DNA from: an uncultured Acetatifactor sp.
GTDB lineage: Bacteria; Bacillota; Clostridia; Lachnospirales; Lachnospiraceae
Length of the DNA: 64,000 bases
Reading direction: 5' to 3'
NCBI GenBank assembly: GCA_910577235.1
Contig: CAJTMX010000019.1
Location: 21,387 to 85,386 of the forward strand
Positions 8,316 through 16,064 of this stretch are shown one piece after another. Numbering within the stretch: the stretch's first letter is position 1; every line of letters begins with the position of its first letter. Both the position numbers and the translations under genes were made by a program. The notes under the pieces are model-generated. The model saw only the letters and a list, made by a program, of their open reading frames with translations. It made no database searches and was not told the origin of the DNA.

Positions 8316-9467
8316 TCAAAATACTCCAAAGATAGCCATGAACGTTCCCGCAGCCACGGCTGTACCGATTACGCCGGCCACATTGGGACCCATTGCGTGC
8401 ATCAGCAGGAAGTTGGTGGGATCTGCCTCCGCACCCACCTTCTGAGATACTCGGGCCGCCATGGGCACCGCGGACACGCCTGCGGAACCGATCAGCGGAT
8501 TAACCTTACCCTTGGTAGCGATACACATCAGCTTTCCGAAGAGAACGCCTGCCGCCGTGCCGAATGCAAAGGCGACCAGACCCAGTATAACGATCTTGAT
8601 GGTATCCCAGTTCAAAAATGCCTCCGCGCTGGTGGTGGCTCCCACGGAAGTACCCAGCAGGATCACCACGATATACATCATGGCGTTGGAAGCCGTATCC
8701 GTCAGCTGTCTCACCACACCGGACTCTCTGAACAGATTACCCAGCATCAACAGACCTACCAGTGGCGCCGTTGTGGGCAGGATCAGACATACAACGATGG
8801 TAATAACGATGGGGAACAGAATCTTCTCCAGCTTGGTCACAGGACGCAGCTGGGTCATCTTGATCTTACGCTCCTTCTCGGTGGTGAGCAGTTTCATAAT
8901 AGGCGGCTGGATAATAGGTACCAGGGACATATAGGAATATGCCGCCACCGCTATGGGTCCCATTATAGCCGTCTGCCCCAGCTTACTGGCCAAAAAGATA
9001 GAAGTAGGTCCGTCCGCGCCGCCGATGATGGAAATGGCTGCCGCCGCCTCATCGTTAAAGCCCATCAGAATAGCGCCAAAATACGCCATAAAGATACCAA
9101 ACTGAGCAGCTGCACCCAGCAGAAAACTCTTGGGATTGGCGATCAGCGGACCAAAATCCGTGGATGCGCCCACGCCCATAAAGATCAGGGACGGCAGGAT
9201 CGCCCATTCATCCAATAAGAAGAAATAATACAGCAGGCCGCCGGTACCGTTTGTTGACTCCTCAATGGGCAACATAATATCCGGATAGATATTCACCAGC
9301 AACATACCGAAGGCTATCGGGGTGAGCAGCAGAGGCTCAAACCCTTTTCGGATAGCCAGATAAAGGAAAACGCACGCTACCACAATCATCACATAGTTTC
9401 CCACAGTCAGGTTAAAAAACGCTGTCTGATGGACCAGATTGCTGAGCGTATTTGCTATATACTCCAT
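8316..9467 (-). CDS. oadB: sodium-translocating decarboxylase beta subunit
   Basis: This 383-residue polytopic membrane protein (about nine to eleven hydrophobic segments) drives Na+ export at the expense of decarboxylating carboxybiotin. The family signature IIGGADGPTSIFLASKLG, which contains the key aspartate, lies near residues 144-161. The second conserved block GNLFRESGVVRQLTDT...LLGTSVGATTSAEAFL and a C-terminal GPNVAGVIGTAVAAG are also present. Length is typical for OadB/MmdB/GcdB. It sits between the biotin carrier and OadA-like genes. The sequence does not settle whether oxaloacetate, methylmalonyl-CoA or glutaconyl-CoA is the donor. Confidence 0.94.
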   Translation of the reverse strand: MEYIANTLSNLVHQTAFFNLTVGNYVMIVVACVFLYLAIRKGFEPLLLTPIAFGMLLVNIYPDIMLPIEESTNGTGGLLYYFFLLDEWAILPSLIFMGVGASTDFGPLIANPKSFLLGAAAQFGIFMAYFGAILMGFNDEAAAAISIIGGADGPTSIFLASKLGQTAIMGPIAVAAYSYMSLVPIIQPPIMKLLTTEKERKIKMTQLRPVTKLEKILFPIVITIVVCLILPTTAPLVGLLMLGNLFRESGVVRQLTDTASNAMMYIVVILLGTSVGATTSAEAFLNWDTIKIVILGLVAFAFGTAAGVLFGKLMCIATKGKVNPLIGSAGVSAVPMAARVSQKVGAEADPTNFLLMHAMGPNVAGVIGTAVAAGTFMAIFGVF

Positions 9468-9509
9468 GTGTTGACCTCCTGTTGTGATTCATTCAATCAG
9501 CTTGAATGA

Positions 9510-9881
9510 TTAATTCATGGTAGCCAGTACAGCGCCGGCCTCGATAGAATCTCCTACAGCCACATCGATACTTGCCACCGTGCCGTCCTGAGGAGCCACA
9601 ACAGGGATCTCCATTTTCATCGCCTCGATGATCACCACCGGGTCGCCGGCTTTTACAGCCTGCCCTACCTTGGCTTCGATCTTAAACACCTTGCCAGCCG
9701 CGCCGGCCTCTACCTTTACGCTGCCTGCGCCGGCTGCCTTGGGCGTCGCCTTGGGTGCTGCGGGAGCTGCTGCTCTCGGAGCCGCGGGAGCGGGGGCCGC
9801 TGCGGGAGCGCCTGTGGATGCGCCTTCCTCTACTACTACGTCATATACGTTGCCGTTTACGGTAATGGTATAATTTTTCAT
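9510..9881 (-). CDS. biotin carrier protein of the sodium pump
   Basis: The 123-residue protein has an N-terminal strand segment, a flexible Ala/Pro-rich linker (about residues 24-48) and a biotinyl-lipoyl domain with the biotin-acceptor motif EAMKMEI. It carries carboxybiotin between the carboxyltransferase sites and the OadB membrane subunit. The linker probably gives the swinging reach. It is the stand-alone equivalent of the OadA C-terminal domain and of MmdC/GcdC. GGAG lies 8 bases before the ATG. Confidence 0.93.
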   Translation of the reverse strand: MKNYTITVNGNVYDVVVEEGASTGAPAAAPAPAAPRAAAPAAPKATPKAAGAGSVKVEAGAAGKVFKIEAKVGQAVKAGDPVVIIEAMKMEIPVVAPQDGTVASIDVAVGDSIEAGAVLATMN

Positions 9882-9894
9882 GATTTATTCTCCT

Positions 9895-10296
9895 TTATGC
9901 TCTTTTTATTCTGTTTACTCTGCGAATGCTCCTCACCACGAAACCATCCGTGGAGGCGGCTCCTTCGCTGGCAGCGATCGCCGCGGCGATCACAGCCACC
10001 AACTCCAGGTCATCGGACACGTCCTCCGCGTCCTCCTGGCTGTCTACGGTCTGCGCAGTTTCCGCATTTACCTGTACGGCTGCCTTTTTCTTACTTCCAA
10101 GCCTGTCCTGGATCATGGGGATGAAACGGAACAGGGAAATAACCCCGATAATGAGGATCAGCACGGCAAACACAGTGCCCATCCCGATCACCGTATTCAA
10201 AGCGGCGATCTCCATTCTCGCACCCAGATCACTTTCGCAGGCCGTCAGTCCAAGAACACAGGCTGCCGCGCAAATAGCTGCTGAACGTTTCTTCAT
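9895..10296 (-). CDS. oadG: OadG-family pump subunit with a lipoprotein-like N-terminus
   Basis: The 133-residue protein begins MKKRSAAICAAACVLGLTAC, a signal peptide with a lipobox (LTAC), then the OadG hallmark membrane segment TVIGMGTVFAVLILIIGVIS. A cytosolic acidic tail ends in an Arg/Lys-rich stretch. OadG normally organises the alpha and beta subunits. If lipidated, this one would have an extra outer-face anchor, which is unusual. ATG at 10296 has AGAGGT upstream; the frame stays open further upstream only because a 75-bp repeat is nearly in phase. It lies 14 bases before the biotin carrier gene. Confidence 0.82.
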   Translation of the reverse strand: MKKRSAAICAAACVLGLTACESDLGARMEIAALNTVIGMGTVFAVLILIIGVISLFRFIPMIQDRLGSKKKAAVQVNAETAQTVDSQEDAEDVSDDLELVAVIAAAIAASEGAASTDGFVVRSIRRVNRIKRA

Positions 10297-10301
10297 ACTT
10301 A

Positions 10302-10525
10302 CCTCTTTCCCGCATATCACAGACCTCGTCTGTGATATTGCGCTAATACGTATTTGGAACGACAGTTCCAAAATTTCCTCTTTCCCGCATATCACAGACC
10401 TCGTCTGTGATATTGCGTTAATACGTATTTGGAACGACAGTTCCAAAATTTCCTCTTTCCCGCATATCACAGGCCCGCCTGTGATATTGCGTTAATACGT
10501 ATTTGGAACGACAGTTCCAAAATTT
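10302..10525. repeat. three tandem 74-75-bp units, each with two hairpins
   Basis: Units lie at 10302-10376, 10377-10451 and 10452-10525. Each contains two inverted repeats: TATCACAGA...TCTGTGATA and TTTGGAA-CGACAG-TTCCAAA. The third copy has compensating changes in the first stem (AGGCCCGCCT) and is one base shorter. Six hairpins in a row separate the CoA-type carboxyltransferase gene from oadG, suggesting a role in mRNA processing or stability. A related CCGCATATCAC-plus-hairpin sequence occurs before the kinase gene near 48960. Confidence 0.9.
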
Positions 10526-10532
10526 CCTCAAA

Positions 10533-11960
10533 TTATACGGTCCCATGTTTTTTGGCCGGACGCTCCTCGCTCTTGGTGCACAGCATCTCAAAAGCGCCGA
10601 TAATATATTTTCTGGTGTCGGCGGCCTCAACGATCTGGTCCACATAGCCTCTCTGAGCGGCGCTGTGGGCGCTGGTCTGCAGCGCCGCATACTCTGCGGC
10701 CTTGGCGTCGATCACATCCGCCCCCTGTCCGTCATACATGATCTTGGCGGCCAGTTTCGCGTCCATCGTGCCGATCTCAGCGGTGGGCCAGGCATATGTC
10801 ATATCCGCACCGATACCCTTGGAGTTCATAGCCACATAGGCGGTGCCGTATGCTTTACCCATGATCAGATTCACCTTGGGAACCGTGGCGTTGGCAAAGG
10901 CATATGTGAGCTTTGCCGCCGCCTTTGCGATCCCTTTTTCCGACGCGACAGTGGCCTCATAGCCCTTCACATTGGTCAGGGACAGCACGGGGATATTAAA
11001 GCTGTCGCAGAAGGCAACGAAAGATGCCGCTTTCTCACAGCCTGCCACTGTGAGTACAGGCTCCATCTTTTCCGCAAGCTTGCCGTCTCCGTCATATACC
11101 TCGCAGCGGTTGGCCACACAGCCCACGGTAGCGCCGTTGAGTCTGATAAAGCCCGTCACCATATCCTTGGCATACTCCGCCTTCACTTCCAGGAAATCAC
11201 GGCCGTCAGCCAGAACGGACAGCGCTATGGAAGTATCGCCTACACAGCCGGCCAGTTCAGGGGTAGCCCTGTTCAGATCGTCATTGCATTCCTGCGCGGC
11301 CGCCTCCTGATTGTTGGCAGGGAGAAATCCCACCAGTTTCCGTATTCCTGCCAGCACGGCATCCTCTTCTCCGGTCACATCCACGATCCCGCTCTCCTGG
11401 GACTGGAACTGCGCGGAGGAGGAATCGCATTTTGTGACCACATTGCCGTCCAATGCATTGGGTGCGTTCACAAACAGTTTCGCGCTCTTTGTCTCCATAA
11501 AAGTGAAATCCGTCATCGTGGGGAACAGGCCCAGGCCGCCGCCACAGGTTCCAAAGATTGCCGTGATCTGAGGAATCACACCGGATGCCAGAGTTTGTTT
11601 CAGATAGATCTCGCCAAAGGCCTGCAGCGCATCCGTCGCCTCCTGCAAGCGCAGTCCCGCGGAGTCGATCATCCCGATGACAGGAGCCCCTGTCTTCATG
11701 GCCAGTTCGTAAAGTCTGACAATCTTTTTCGCGTGCATCTCTCCCACGGACCCGTTTAACACGGATGCGTCCTGACTGTACACATAGACAAGACTGCCGT
11801 CGATCACCCCATAGCCGGTAATGACACCGTCTGAAGGAGTCTCGCTCTGTTTCAGATTGAAATCAGTGGCTCTGGCGGTGACCAGGGCGCCGATCTCAAC
11901 GAAACTGTTTGCGTCGAGCAAAGCTTCGATTCTTTGACTCGCTTTTGAAGTAGTACTCAT
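10533..11960 (-). CDS. acyl-CoA-type carboxyltransferase (MmdA/PccB-like)
   Basis: This 475-residue crotonase-fold carboxyltransferase has two repeats typical of PccB, MmdA and GcdA. N-terminal: GVITGYGVIDGSLVYVYSQD, IGMIDSAGLRLQEATDAL and the oxyanion-loop-like FGTCGGGLGLFPTMTD. C-terminal: TGFIRLNGATVGCVANR, ALTNVKGYEATVASEKG-type and GKAYGTAYVAMNSKG. It should exchange CO2 between an acyl-CoA and carrier biotin. It is shorter than MmdA (about 510). The operon also encodes an OadA-type carboxyltransferase, so the assembly may transfer carboxyl groups between two substrates as well as pump Na+. The acyl-CoA is not evident. Confidence 0.87.
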   Translation of the reverse strand: MSTTSKASQRIEALLDANSFVEIGALVTARATDFNLKQSETPSDGVITGYGVIDGSLVYVYSQDASVLNGSVGEMHAKKIVRLYELAMKTGAPVIGMIDSAGLRLQEATDALQAFGEIYLKQTLASGVIPQITAIFGTCGGGLGLFPTMTDFTFMETKSAKLFVNAPNALDGNVVTKCDSSSAQFQSQESGIVDVTGEEDAVLAGIRKLVGFLPANNQEAAAQECNDDLNRATPELAGCVGDTSIALSVLADGRDFLEVKAEYAKDMVTGFIRLNGATVGCVANRCEVYDGDGKLAEKMEPVLTVAGCEKAASFVAFCDSFNIPVLSLTNVKGYEATVASEKGIAKAAAKLTYAFANATVPKVNLIMGKAYGTAYVAMNSKGIGADMTYAWPTAEIGTMDAKLAAKIMYDGQGADVIDAKAAEYAALQTSAHSAAQRGYVDQIVEAADTRKYIIGAFEMLCTKSEERPAKKHGTV

Positions 11961-12065
11961 GTTTCAGCCCTCCGTTTATATGGATTAAATTATAACGAAT
12001 TAACACGGGACTGCCTTATCAAAAAACAAATGCCCCCATGATTAATTTCTCCTCCAGTATAACAT
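11961..12065 (-). promoter_or_regulatory. leader of the sodium-pump operon with a TATAAT box
   Basis: Upstream of the carboxyltransferase gene the minus strand has TTCGT-TATAAT about 30 bases before the ATG, a good -10. No good -35 is at the usual distance, so the promoter may need an activator. An upstream SD-like GGAGGAG followed by a six-codon reading frame is also present but I do not call it a gene. Confidence 0.4.
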
Positions 12066-12095
12066 AAAAAACGCAACTCGCCTAGCACGAATTGC
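12066..12095 (-). terminator. rho-independent terminator after first D,D-carboxypeptidase gene
   Basis: An 8-bp stem GCAATTCG / CGAGTTGC (one G-U pair) is followed by GTTTTTT on the minus strand. It lies 33 bases past the carboxypeptidase stop and separates it from the sodium-pump operon. Confidence 0.85.
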
Positions 12096-12128
12096 ATTTT
12101 TTTACAATATTTTGGTATACCCCCTTTG

Positions 12129-13460
12129 TCAGAGTAGAAAAAAGCGTATAATCTGCTGAAAACACCACCTGTAATCGATCCTGCGCACGGCTTTCGCAGT
12201 CACAATATGTTCTTCCCGGTATACCCGGTCCTGGAATATGTACTGTATGGTTCCCACCTGTTCCCCGGCGGCCACCGGCGCTTCGAGCTGCCGCTGGATG
12301 TCGCATTCCACGCGGATCTCCTCTCCGTCCTTCAGCAGAAGTCCACTGATCTCTTCCGACGTCTCGTTTTCCTCCAGCCCTCTCTCCAATATCCGCACCG
12401 GCACACGGGCCGTCCCGTCAATATCCAGCGTCTGTCCCCGCAGCACGGTAATGGGTTCCAACTGAGATTCCTGATATGCCGCCTCATCCAGCGGGTGATA
12501 GGAAAAATCCTCCAGTCCGTAATTCATCAACGCTCTCGTATCGCTCCACTTGTAACTCTTATTGTTGGGCCAGCCGCACGCCAAAAGCGCTACCACCAAT
12601 GTCTTTCCGTCCCGCTCCAGAGCGCCCACATAACAGTATCCGGCCTGGTTGGTAAAACCGGTCTTTCCACTGATGGCGCCCTGCATCATCTGTAGAAAGG
12701 CGTTATGGTTGACACAGTTAAAGAAACGTCCGTTCTCTATGGAAAAACTGTGTGAAGGCGCCTGGGTGATCCTGAGAAAATCCTCTTTTTTGGGGGAGCG
12801 GTCTATACAATAGCACATGATGGCCGCCAGATCCGCCGCTGTGGTGGAATGATGTTTCTCTATGGTTTCCCCGCTTTCCAGTGTCAGCACCTGGGTGGCA
12901 TCCAGCCCGTTGGGGGTGATGAACCAGGTATCCTTACAGCCCAGTTCCTGGGCTTTGCGGTTCATCATCGCCGCAAATGCCTCCACCGCCTGTTTGCTCT
13001 CCTCCTGGGTGTAATCCGCCGGCGATTTTTCCCGTAACTGCTCGGGCAGATATTGTCGTCCCACATGCTCCGCTATGGCCACCGCCGCGTCATTGTGAGA
13101 TTCCAGCATCAGACTGTACAACAGATCCTCCAGCAGATAGCGTTCCCCCTTTTGTACATACAGTTTCACCTTGGGCATGGAAGCCGCATAGGCGGATATC
13201 TCCACTGTTTCGCCGATATCTGCCGTCTCCAGGGTCAAAATACAGGTCATGATCTTGGTGGTGCTGGCCATGGGCAGCACCTGCGTGCCGTTTTTGTCAT
13301 ACAATATACGCCCGGATTCCGCGTCCATCAGCACAGCCGCCTGGGCATAGAGTTCTCCGGGATCAGGCTCCTGGGCATTCCCCTGTACGGCGCGCGACAC
13401 CGCCAGCAGGCAGCAAAACACACACAGATATTGTTTCAGGCTTTTTTTCATATTGAACAT
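12129..13460 (-). CDS. dacF: D-alanyl-D-alanine carboxypeptidase (S11 family), paralogue 1
   Basis: The 443-residue penicillin-binding protein removes the terminal D-Ala from peptidoglycan pentapeptides outside the membrane. It has an N-terminal signal sequence, the acylation motif STTK (66-69), the SHND (SxN) motif and a KTG motif (ISGKTGFTNQAG). A PBP5_C-like beta domain (about 325-420) and a C-terminal hydrophobic/amphipathic anchor follow. These features match DacA/DacF enzymes. A second paralogue lies 4 kb upstream at 16065. It has its own terminator downstream; no strong promoter was seen. Confidence 0.92.
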   Translation of the reverse strand: MFNMKKSLKQYLCVFCCLLAVSRAVQGNAQEPDPGELYAQAAVLMDAESGRILYDKNGTQVLPMASTTKIMTCILTLETADIGETVEISAYAASMPKVKLYVQKGERYLLEDLLYSLMLESHNDAAVAIAEHVGRQYLPEQLREKSPADYTQEESKQAVEAFAAMMNRKAQELGCKDTWFITPNGLDATQVLTLESGETIEKHHSTTAADLAAIMCYCIDRSPKKEDFLRITQAPSHSFSIENGRFFNCVNHNAFLQMMQGAISGKTGFTNQAGYCYVGALERDGKTLVVALLACGWPNNKSYKWSDTRALMNYGLEDFSYHPLDEAAYQESQLEPITVLRGQTLDIDGTARVPVRILERGLEENETSEEISGLLLKDGEEIRVECDIQRQLEAPVAAGEQVGTIQYIFQDRVYREEHIVTAKAVRRIDYRWCFQQIIRFFLL

Positions 13461-13661
13461 ATAACCGCCACAGATTTTTGTTTATCTCAATATATGAGAC
13501 GACCCGCCAATATATGAAATACCGTCAGGGCCCTATTTCCGGCTCTGACGGCATTATCCAGCAATTATATAGTGAGTTTTCGCATAGTTCCTCCCGGCGC
13601 GCGGGACTGTCAGCAATACCGGGCCGCTTTGTTGCGGATCGGAGCGCTGCATCGGGACATT

Positions 13662-14231
13662 CTATATATCCAGCTGCATCTGCACCTCGGCCTCTGCCTG
13701 CTGCTTAAATTCTTCGATCTGTACCGTCGAAAGCTCCGGCAGCTCTTCCAGACTCCCCACTCCAAAGCTGCGCAGGAATTGCTGGGTGGTGCCGAACAGC
13801 AGCGGTCTTCCCGGCGCGTCCAGCCGCCCCAGCTCCGTGATCAGATCATATTCCAGCAGCTTGTTGATGGCGTGGTCGCAGCTGACGCCCCTGATCCTCT
13901 CGATCTCGACTCTGGTGATAGGCTGCTTATAAGCTATGATGGACAGCGTTTCTATCACCGTATCCGTCAAAACCATCTTTCTCGGTGCCTTGGCGATCTT
14001 GACCAGATACTCATACATATTCGCCTTGGTGCAGAGCTGTACGGCATTGTCAAAACGGGTGATGCCGATTCCTCTTCCCTCCTGCTCATATTCCTGAGCC
14101 ATCTCCTCCAGAATACTCCGGACGGTCTGGACATCCGTCTCTATGGCCTCCGCCAGACGGCTGATATCCACCGACTCCCCCATGGCAAAGAGGATCGCCT
14201 CTATCGCCGCCTTCGCATGTATCTTCTCCAT
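13662..14231 (-). CDS. scpB: segregation and condensation protein B
   Basis: The 189-residue protein has two winged-helix domains typical of ScpB: AIEAILFAMGESVDISRLAEAI at the N-terminus and LSIIAYKQPITRVEIERIRGVSCDHAINKLLEYDLI in the second. ScpB dimers bind ScpA and the SMC ATPase to form the condensin that compacts and segregates chromosomes. scpA lies immediately upstream, the standard pairing. A 200-base gap follows before the carboxypeptidase; no gene was found in it. Confidence 0.95.
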   Translation of the reverse strand: MEKIHAKAAIEAILFAMGESVDISRLAEAIETDVQTVRSILEEMAQEYEQEGRGIGITRFDNAVQLCTKANMYEYLVKIAKAPRKMVLTDTVIETLSIIAYKQPITRVEIERIRGVSCDHAINKLLEYDLITELGRLDAPGRPLLFGTTQQFLRSFGVGSLEELPELSTVQIEEFKQQAEAEVQMQLDI

Positions 14232-14289
14232 CCGTATTCATTACCTTTCCTGACTTTCCCTGCTGTCATAGATTGCAGGCGGACCCATT

Positions 14290-15045
14290 TTATGTAGTCT
14301 CACATATATTGGACTCTATCATAATATCGTCAAAAATATTTTCCTGGGATATGGTGATCCTTCCCATTTTCATCAGCTCCAGGATCACCAGAAAAGTGAC
14401 TATGATCTGCATTCTCCCGGCCTGCTGCTCCAACAGTCCCCGGAAACTGAAACGCCGATGGCTCCTGGCGTAGGCCTCCACATACAGAGAGCGCTCGTCC
14501 ATATCCACCTCGTCTTTTTCTATATTGCCATAATTGCTGCGGATAGGGTCAATCTTGTCCTCCTGGCGTTTTAACATGGCCTTAAAGATCTCATTTAGCT
14601 TTAACAGGTTCATATCCCCGATCAGCTCTCCATAGTCCACAGGCTGCCGGTAAGCCGCCACCTCCTCCGGCAGCTGCTGGCCCCGGTAATAATTCTTCTC
14701 CGCGTCCACCAGCCTGTCCCGCAATTCAAAGGACATATATTTGAACATTTTGTATTCCAGCAGTTTTTGCACCAGCTCCGCCCGGGGGTCCTCTTCCTCC
14801 CCGTCCTCATTCACTTCCTTGGGCAGCAGCATGCGGCATTTAATGTCGATCAGCGTGGCCGCCATGACCAGAAACTCGCTCATGACGTTCATATCCTCCG
14901 TCTCCATCTGCCTGATGTATTCCAGATACTGCTGCGTGATCTCCACGATGGGAATATCGTAGATATCCACCTTGTTTTTGTCGATCAGGTGCAGCAACAG
15001 GTCCAGCGGCCCCTCAAACACCTCCAACTTTACCGGTATCGCCAT
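14290..15045 (-). CDS. scpA: segregation and condensation protein A (kleisin)
   Basis: The 251-residue kleisin begins MAIPVKLEVFEGPLDLLLHLIDKNKVDIYDIPIVEIT-like, the hallmark N-terminus that contacts the SMC neck. It has the acidic linker EDGEEEDPRAELVQKLLEYK and a C-terminal winged helix (FLVILELMKMGRITISQE) that binds the SMC head. ScpA bridges the SMC dimer and ScpB. AAGG lies just before the ATG. It is transcribed with scpB. Confidence 0.95.
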   Translation of the reverse strand: MAIPVKLEVFEGPLDLLLHLIDKNKVDIYDIPIVEITQQYLEYIRQMETEDMNVMSEFLVMAATLIDIKCRMLLPKEVNEDGEEEDPRAELVQKLLEYKMFKYMSFELRDRLVDAEKNYYRGQQLPEEVAAYRQPVDYGELIGDMNLLKLNEIFKAMLKRQEDKIDPIRSNYGNIEKDEVDMDERSLYVEAYARSHRRFSFRGLLEQQAGRMQIIVTFLVILELMKMGRITISQENIFDDIMIESNICETT

Positions 15046-15117
15046 CCTTTTGTCCTTTCCGTGGCTTATCTTCTAAAAGAGTATTGTACCTGTTTTTTCC
15101 GCCGTATTCAAGCAGAA

Positions 15118-16008
15118 CTACTGTTCTGTCCTTTTGCCGGGACTCTCCGTTTCATCCCCCGCGAAATCCAGCACGATAAGCTCTCCGGGATTGAACAGTC
15201 TGAAAGGTATGGTATGGATGCCCAGCCCCCTGCTCAGGATCATCGTGCTGTTCCCCTCCCGGTACACGCCGCCGTCATATTTTGGGAAAAAGCGCACATT
15301 GGGAGACAAAAGTCCCCTGCCCAGGAAGGGAATCCGAACGATGCCGCCGTGCACATGGCCGGCCAGCACCAGATCGGCTCCCCACCGGGCATATCTGGGG
15401 AAATAATCAGGGTTGTGAGCCAGCAGAACCGTATAACTACCCGGCACGGGACAACCCAGCAGCCCGGACAGATACTCCGGAGCCATCTCCGGAACGGTGA
15501 AACGCTTATAATAGTATCTGCCTATCTCCGACCCGTAAATTGTCAGATTGATACCCGGCAGCTGTACATGGCTGTTGACCATGGGGCTGATGCCCAGCTT
15601 TGCCAGGGCCTCACCGTATCTCTCGGCGGCGTCCCCATAGGTGGCAGGATACAGCTTGATCCTGTGTTCATGGTTGCCGTTGGCGTAATACACCGGATAC
15701 TTTTCAGCCAGAGAACGCAGCAGGTTCACCGCCGTCTCCAGTTTTTCACCCGGTTTGCCGTTGATCATATCCCCGCCGATCAGCACCCCGTCCGGTTTCA
15801 GTTCCTCAATGGCTTTCAGCAGCCGGACATTGTCTCTCCCAAACTGCTTGTTGTGCAGATCAGACAAAAAGACCATCCGGCACTGTCCGCGGATACGCCG
15901 ATCCCGAATCTCATGCCTCACCACTACAAAGCGATTGCTGTCGTAGATCATAACCCACAGGACCGCCGTACAAAGCAGCCCCAGCATCAGTAACAATACA
16001 TCCAACAT
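15118..16008 (-). CDS. membrane-anchored calcineurin-like metallophosphoesterase
   Basis: The 296-residue protein has one N-terminal membrane segment (MLDVLLLMLGLLCTAVLWVM) followed by a metallophosphoesterase domain. All metal-ligand motifs are present: FLSDLHNKQFG (DxH), IGGDMINGK (GDxxN-type), YANGNHEH (GNHE) and LVLAGHVHGG (GHxH). It resembles YkuE-type phosphoesterases. The substrate is not evident. It lies upstream of scpA and downstream of a D,D-carboxypeptidase, all on the minus strand, so a cell-envelope phosphoester is a possible substrate; that is inference. Confidence 0.87.
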   Translation of the reverse strand: MLDVLLLMLGLLCTAVLWVMIYDSNRFVVVRHEIRDRRIRGQCRMVFLSDLHNKQFGRDNVRLLKAIEELKPDGVLIGGDMINGKPGEKLETAVNLLRSLAEKYPVYYANGNHEHRIKLYPATYGDAAERYGEALAKLGISPMVNSHVQLPGINLTIYGSEIGRYYYKRFTVPEMAPEYLSGLLGCPVPGSYTVLLAHNPDYFPRYARWGADLVLAGHVHGGIVRIPFLGRGLLSPNVRFFPKYDGGVYREGNSTMILSRGLGIHTIPFRLFNPGELIVLDFAGDETESPGKRTEQ

Positions 16009-16064
16009 TTTCTTCTCCGTCCGTAAATCTTTTAGCTAAGTGTAGTTTACCACATACCGCTCTG

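Noticed and set aside
8132..8329. Open frame with internally repeated peptide
   Set aside because: It reads through the tandem palindromic repeats; the peptide repetition simply mirrors the DNA repeat.
10297..10470. N-terminal extension of the OadG frame
   Set aside because: The extension is a translation of the 75-bp repeats. The ATG at 10296 has its own ribosome site and a signal peptide directly after it.
12013..12036. Six-codon leader peptide (MGAFVF) before the sodium-pump operon
   Set aside because: It has a good ribosome site but no attenuator structure or regulatory codons, and could occur by chance.
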